Below, in pieces: positions 60,518-64,000 of a stretch of 64,000 nucleotides of DNA. The stretch comes from Arthrobacter sp. 131MFCol6.1 (GTDB lineage Bacteria; Actinomycetota; Actinomycetes; Actinomycetales; Micrococcaceae). Each line of letters opens with the position of its first letter. Position 1 is the first letter of the stretch. The notes under the pieces were generated by a model. It searched no databases. It was given only the letters and a program-made list of their open reading frames with translations, and had not been told where the DNA came from. Location: positions 131,014-195,013 of the forward strand of contig NZ_KB895547.1 of assembly GCF_000374925.1 (NCBI RefSeq), in the 5' to 3' direction. Position numbers and translations under genes: made by a program.

Positions 60518-61093
60518 CTAGCCCCGCAGCTGTTCGAGCAGCAAAGTGACGGCGCGCCCGGCCAGGATTTCGGGGGTCTCCGTTCCGGCGGGGACCACAT
60601 CGTGTCCGTCTCGGACGGCGAGGCTGCCGGCCCCGGCGTCGTCCGTGATGAGCACTTGGGGCGTGCCGCGGCCGGCGAGCTCTGCCATGGCCCCGGAATC
60701 GTCGTCCGTCTCCGGCGCGCTGGCGTGGATCACGCCGTCGGCGCCGCCGGAGAGCATGAACTGCCGCCAGCTCCCGCCCAGCAGGATGACCGCCTGGTAG
60801 CCGTGCTCCGGCAGGATCCTGGCCAGCACCGCGGCGATGGCCCTGTCCCGGGGCTGCTCGAGGTCCGCGACGGCCACGGCCACCAGCTCCGTCCGGCCCC
60901 GGCGCATTCCCTGGGCGGCACGGTTGGCCACATAGCCAAGTTCGCGGACCGCGGCGTGCACCCGGTCCTGGGTGGCCTCGCTGATCCGGGTTGTGCCGCC
61001 GGAACGGCCGGAGAGCACGTAGGAGACGGTGGTCAGGGAAACCCCGGCCGTCCGCGCGACATCGCGGATGGTGGGCTTGGATCCAGGCCGCAC
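60518..61093 (-). CDS. Half-length LacI-family regulator
   Basis: This is a 191-residue protein against about 330 for typical LacI members. The DNA-binding head is intact: TIRDVARTAGVSLTTVSYVLSG helix-turn-helix, then the hinge-helix region (NRAAQGMRRG). The N-subdomain core (AVADLEQPRD to VLITDD) is present. The second subdomain is missing, yet the protein ends with a normal LacI C-terminus (PEILAGRAVTLLLEQLRG). It starts at GTG 61093. An AACGTT-centred operator-like site lies upstream (61137-61152). It may be an internally deleted relic or a functional mini-regulator. Confidence 0.85.
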   Translation of the reverse strand: MRPGSKPTIRDVARTAGVSLTTVSYVLSGRSGGTTRISEATQDRVHAAVRELGYVANRAAQGMRRGRTELVAVAVADLEQPRDRAIAAVLARILPEHGYQAVILLGGSWRQFMLSGGADGVIHASAPETDDDSGAMAELAGRGTPQVLITDDAGAGSLAVRDGHDVVPAGTETPEILAGRAVTLLLEQLRG

Positions 61094-61136
61094 TGATGAC
61101 TCCCGGCTGCTTCTCCGCCGGGTCCGCGGCGGCTCA

Positions 61137-61152
61137 TGAAAACGTTGTTGTA
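61137..61152. promoter_or_regulatory. LacI-type operator candidate
   Basis: tgaaaacgttgttgta is an imperfect palindrome centred on the AACGTT (CpG centre) preferred by LacI/GalR regulators. It lies 44 bases upstream of the short lacI start, consistent with autoregulation. Confidence 0.45.
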
Positions 61153-61196
61153 GGGCAGACCCCCTGGGTGAACTCTAGCCCGAAGCACCGGTCAAG

Positions 61197-61259
61197 CAAC
61201 GCGGGGTCACTTAGCGCCGGTCGCGCCGCCCCGGATGGGCGCTAAGTGACCCCGCGTTG
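61197..61259. repeat. Long palindromic repeat, copy 3, containing the GNAT stop codon
   Basis: The 22-base arms at 61197-61218 and 61238-61259 are perfectly complementary, with a 19-base GC-rich loop. The right arm contains the last five codons (QRGVT) and the TAG stop of the acetyltransferase gene. The family is the same as at 6884-6946 and 21383-21443. Confidence 0.92.
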
Positions 61260-61832
61260 GTGTTTGGGGGTGGGGTTTGCGGTGGGCAGGTTCTTGGTGA
61301 ATGCCAGTGGCCCGATTGTTTCCGGGTCGGCGGAGAGGTCGAACTGTGCCTCGTAACCGGTGCTCAGGTAGAGGTGTTTCGCCTCCGGCTGGCGCGGGCC
61401 GGTGGTCAGGTAGACCTTCCGGTAGCCGCGGCGGCCGGCCAGGGCTTCCAGCTCGGCGAGGACAAACCGGGCCAGTCCGCGGCGCCGATGCGCCGAATGC
61501 GTCCAGATCCGCTTGAACTCGGCGGTCTGCGGGCCGTGCCGGCGGAAAGCGCCGCCGGCCACGGACTCGCCGTTCTCGCGCACGATCAACAGGGCACCGC
61601 CCGGCGCGGCGAATTCCTCGGCAGGGTAGCGGTTGAGTTCCTCCGCGGCGGCTCCCCGGCCGAAAAGGTTGCCGTAGCGGGTGTCGTATTCGAGCGCGAG
61701 CTCATCCAGGAGCGGACGGACCCTGGGATCGCTCATGGGAAGGTTCAGGACCGTCAGCCTGGACTTGTCCAAAGCCCGGGCACCCACCGACCGGGTGTCA
61801 ACGGGCGGGGTGTGCAGTGGTGCAGGGGTCAT
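61242..61832 (-). CDS. GNAT-family N-acetyltransferase
   Basis: This is an acetyl-CoA-dependent N-acetyltransferase of 196 residues. Core motif A is visible as HSAHRRRGLARFVLAELEALA (RRRGLA matches the Q/RxxGxG/A pyrophosphate loop), with KRIWTH before it and KHLYLSTGYE as motif B. About 30 extra residues precede the domain. The ATG overlaps the stop of the FAD/NAD(P)-binding gene by four bases (ATGA), so the two are translationally coupled. The C-terminus (QRGVT) and stop codon come from a palindromic repeat, so the natural end may have been altered. Substrate unknown. Confidence 0.87.
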   Translation of the reverse strand: MTPAPLHTPPVDTRSVGARALDKSRLTVLNLPMSDPRVRPLLDELALEYDTRYGNLFGRGAAAEELNRYPAEEFAAPGGALLIVRENGESVAGGAFRRHGPQTAEFKRIWTHSAHRRRGLARFVLAELEALAGRRGYRKVYLTTGPRQPEAKHLYLSTGYEAQFDLSADPETIGPLAFTKNLPTANPTPKHQRGVT

Positions 61833-63832
61833 GACGGGTCCTTTCCGGCGGCTGCCTGCGGCACGGCCTGGCTGGCGTCCGCTGAATCGATGTTGGCCTG
61901 GCTGTTGTCCGCCTGAGCGTTGATGGGGTCCGCCAGCAGGTTCAGGATGCGCCGGGCCAGGGCGTCATTTTCACGGAACGGCGCGGCGTTGCTGCGGGGC
62001 CGGGCGAAGGCGCCCGCGCCCCAGCCGGAGGTGCCGGGCCCGACGCCGAACAGCCGCTCGCGCCGCTCGCCCACCGGGCTGATGAGCTCGTTGCGGTCGG
62101 ACACCAGGAGCCGTCCGGTCGCGTGCGTGCCGTCCGCGGTCAGGAGCTGCTGCTCCGTGCCGAGACCGGAGGTGTGCAGCTGGCGCAGCAGCGGGTTCGC
62201 GGAACGGGCCACCGACGGCGCCGGGAGCCGGGCCTCGATCAGGGCCGGCGCCGACACGGTGATCCCGGACTGGGCCGAGCGGGCGACAAACCGGCCCGAG
62301 TACTCCGCGGCCTCGATTTCCAGCCCCGGGCCAATGAACTGCAGCAGCCCGGCCCGGTGGATCGCCAGCATTTCCCGCAGCCTGCGCGGCGGCGGCCCGG
62401 AATCGACGAAGCTGAAGAAGCCGTGCCACCAGCCCTGGACCTCCTGCTGCGACCGCGCGTTGAGCCGCTCGGCTGGCACCAGCCGGCCCAGGTCCATGTA
62501 GGACCGGAGCAGGGAAGTGAACAGGGCCAGGGTTTCCGAATGGTCCGGTCCGGTGCGCAGCTCAAGGTCGCGGCCAATGTGCGCTGCCACCGCGGCCTGA
62601 AAGTCCGCGGGGCCGGCGAAAACGCGGTCTGCGAACGGACGGTCCAGCCGTTCGAGGTCCAGGTGGAGCCCTGTGTCAGGGACGGACTCGGAGACCAGCC
62701 GCCGGCGGTCCTGGCTGTACCAGTCCGCGGCGGCGAACCGTTCGGCGAATTCCTGCCAGCCCATCCGGACCCGCCCGGGGTAGCCGGTGAACAGCTCGCG
62801 GTAGTACGCGTAACCGGCGTCCTTGGCGATCAGCGGCCACAGCTGGGCGCGGAAGTCCAGTTCGCCCGGCACCTCCAGCAGCGCCGCGACGGCGTCTGCG
62901 GTGAAGAACGCCGGATCCCCCGCAGCATCGCCGCGCAGGGCGGATGTGATCTTGGAGTGGTAGGGCACACCGCGGCGGGACCCGGCCCACAGCCGCGGCT
63001 CGGCTCCGGAGGGCAGGTAGCGCAGGGCGCCGTCGGGCAGTTCCTCGAACCTGCCGCCGCGGCCCTCCATGAGCAGGACCAGCAGGTCCACGAAGGCCAG
63101 GCCCATGCCGGAGACAATCACGTCCTGGCCGGCGGCGAGGGGTGAATAGTCGACGTCGGTGGTGTAGCTGGGCGCCGCGTGGAACGCGCCGTGCCGGGCG
63201 GCAAAACCGGCCCAGGCGGCGGACTCCTGGTCCGGCAGCGCATCGGTGTGGCCCAGGGAGGCGACGACGACGTCGGCGTGCAGCACCGCGCCACCGGCCA
63301 GCCGGACGCGGTAGCGTTCCGGACCCCGTTCCGCTTCATGCTGCACCGGCTCGACGGCGGACGCCGTGTCCCGGTGCACGGTGACGGTGGTGTCCGGTCC
63401 GAGGGCGGCGACGGAGCGGCGGAAGAACCATTCCAGGTAGGCACTTTGCAGCTGCCGGGTGGGGAAGGTGGCGCCGGTGAGGGCTGCCAGCTGGCGCCGC
63501 AGTTCCTGCGGGAGCTCCGGGACGTCCGCGATGGACCCGTCCAGGATCCCGGCGGCCCACTCTGCCAGGCCGGGCCCGTCGATCGCGGGTCCCTCGCACT
63601 GGACAGAGGCATCCGTGAACATCGTGACGTCCGCCGCGGCGGAGTTGAGCATCAGCCCGGGATGCTGCTCGTAGCGCCAGATCCTGCCGGCGCCCGGGGT
63701 GTGCGGCTCCACGACGTGGATCTGGAGCGCGCCGGCGAGCAGCTCCGGCCGGTTGGCGGCGAGGCGTTCCAGCAGCCCGGCCGTGCGCGGGCCGCCGCCG
63801 ATGAGGACCACGGATGGGGCATTCACTGGCAT
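61829..63832 (-). CDS. FAD/NAD(P)-binding oxidoreductase-like protein
   Basis: This is a 667-residue flavoprotein-like protein of the FAD-NAD(P)-binding (NAD_binding_9) group. The N-terminal VVLIGGGPRTAGLLERL gives a dinucleotide fold. NSAAADVTMFTD and the second Rossmann-like VIVSGMGLAFVDLLVLLMEGRG follow. The long C-terminal half (about 330-620) is typical of this group. The tail (about 640-667) is Ala/Asn/Gln/Asp-rich and disordered. I chose the ATG at 63832, preceded by CAGGAG; upstream GTG/ATG codons could add 14 residues. It is coupled to the GNAT gene. Enzymatic activity unproven; the group is sometimes found with amino-acid or siderophore metabolism. Confidence 0.85.
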   Translation of the reverse strand: MPVNAPSVVLIGGGPRTAGLLERLAANRPELLAGALQIHVVEPHTPGAGRIWRYEQHPGLMLNSAAADVTMFTDASVQCEGPAIDGPGLAEWAAGILDGSIADVPELPQELRRQLAALTGATFPTRQLQSAYLEWFFRRSVAALGPDTTVTVHRDTASAVEPVQHEAERGPERYRVRLAGGAVLHADVVVASLGHTDALPDQESAAWAGFAARHGAFHAAPSYTTDVDYSPLAAGQDVIVSGMGLAFVDLLVLLMEGRGGRFEELPDGALRYLPSGAEPRLWAGSRRGVPYHSKITSALRGDAAGDPAFFTADAVAALLEVPGELDFRAQLWPLIAKDAGYAYYRELFTGYPGRVRMGWQEFAERFAAADWYSQDRRRLVSESVPDTGLHLDLERLDRPFADRVFAGPADFQAAVAAHIGRDLELRTGPDHSETLALFTSLLRSYMDLGRLVPAERLNARSQQEVQGWWHGFFSFVDSGPPPRRLREMLAIHRAGLLQFIGPGLEIEAAEYSGRFVARSAQSGITVSAPALIEARLPAPSVARSANPLLRQLHTSGLGTEQQLLTADGTHATGRLLVSDRNELISPVGERRERLFGVGPGTSGWGAGAFARPRSNAAPFRENDALARRILNLLADPINAQADNSQANIDSADASQAVPQAAAGKDPS

Positions 63833-64000
63833 GACGGACTCCTGGGTCGGGTGCGGAGCCCTCATGCTAGGCACCCGAATTGGAGCCGGTCGAGGCGCCG
63901 TTCACGGCCGTTCACCCCGCGTAACCCGGCGTAAATCGAGGCAAGAATTCGTCGTGTGACGCAGTGCGAACCCGCGTGAACGCATGCAACTCGGCGCCTT
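63833..64000. other. Window-end intergenic sequence
   Basis: There is no gene I can support. Short repeats of the type cgtaacccggcgtaaatcg and gtgaacgc are visible at 63920-63990, but no promoter or complete hairpin is convincing. Confidence 0.4.

Noticed and set aside
1..64000. tRNA or rRNA genes, especially a tRNA-Ser near serS
   Set aside because: Reading the gaps for T-loop (GGTTCGAAT-like) sequences with paired arms gave no candidate. A tRNAscan-SE run would be decisive.

Overview
The window is a GC-rich chromosomal segment of an actinobacterium. It is most likely a soil or environmental member of the Micrococcaceae (Arthrobacter/Pseudarthrobacter-like). The main reasons are an lsr2 gene, GTG and TTG starts, actinobacterial families such as DUF3180, DUF2342, DUF6328 and DUF6766, and gene order shared with Mycobacterium tuberculosis. 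I saw no rRNA, no tRNA, no transposase, no CRISPR array and no prophage. The novelty lies mainly in non-coding repeats and a few small regulons.

Region 1 (about 0.3-21 kb) is conserved core. lsr2, a small membrane protein and lysS come first. An accessory insert follows: two paralogous alpha/beta hydrolases around a thymidine kinase, then a drug-efflux pump. Next is a long minus-strand block: panC, a DUF2520 dehydrogenase-like protein, two bPH2 membrane proteins, DUF3180, folK, folB, folP, folE and ftsH. It continues with hpt, tilS, a DUF2342 metalloprotease and dacB, with ppa divergent. Within the folate block the genes overlap or nearly touch, so folate synthesis and pantothenate ligation are probably co-transcribed.

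Region 2 (about 21-40 kb) holds DUF429, a SatD-like regulator, a HAD phosphatase, serS, a diacylglycerol kinase, pheA, a rhodanese, an amidase, a secreted SGNH esterase with three C-terminal repeats, a zinc alcohol dehydrogenase, a POT peptide transporter, an APH-like kinase, a DUF4190 protein, pgm and a diguanylate cyclase. The amidase start appears to have been broken by a repeat-bearing insertion.

Region 3 (about 40-51 kb) holds a 2'-5' RNA ligase-like protein, a RutE-like reductase divergent from a uracil/xanthine permease, a stress-type cluster (acidic disordered protein, SDR, DUF6328-DUF6766), glycerate kinase, a glycerophosphodiesterase, a second HAD phosphatase, a PEBP protein and a sugar kinase.

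Region 4 (about 51-64 kb) holds a sulfur module (rhodanese plus metallo-beta-lactamase/rhodanese) under a perfect CsoR/CstR-type palindrome, nhaA, a lipoprotein hydrolase, a RelA/SpoT-domain alarmone synthetase, DUF1540, a SulP transporter, a BASS transporter, a half-length LacI regulator, and a coupled GNAT/FAD-NAD(P) pair.

The most interesting unexplained signals are three repeat families. The first is a roughly 63-bp palindrome present three times with compensatory arm changes; one copy supplies a gene's stop codon and another is the ppa terminator. The second is a GGACATGYCC family, periodic at about 29 bp downstream of the amidase and also inside its 5' end. The third is five tandem 28-bp hairpin units near 41 kb.
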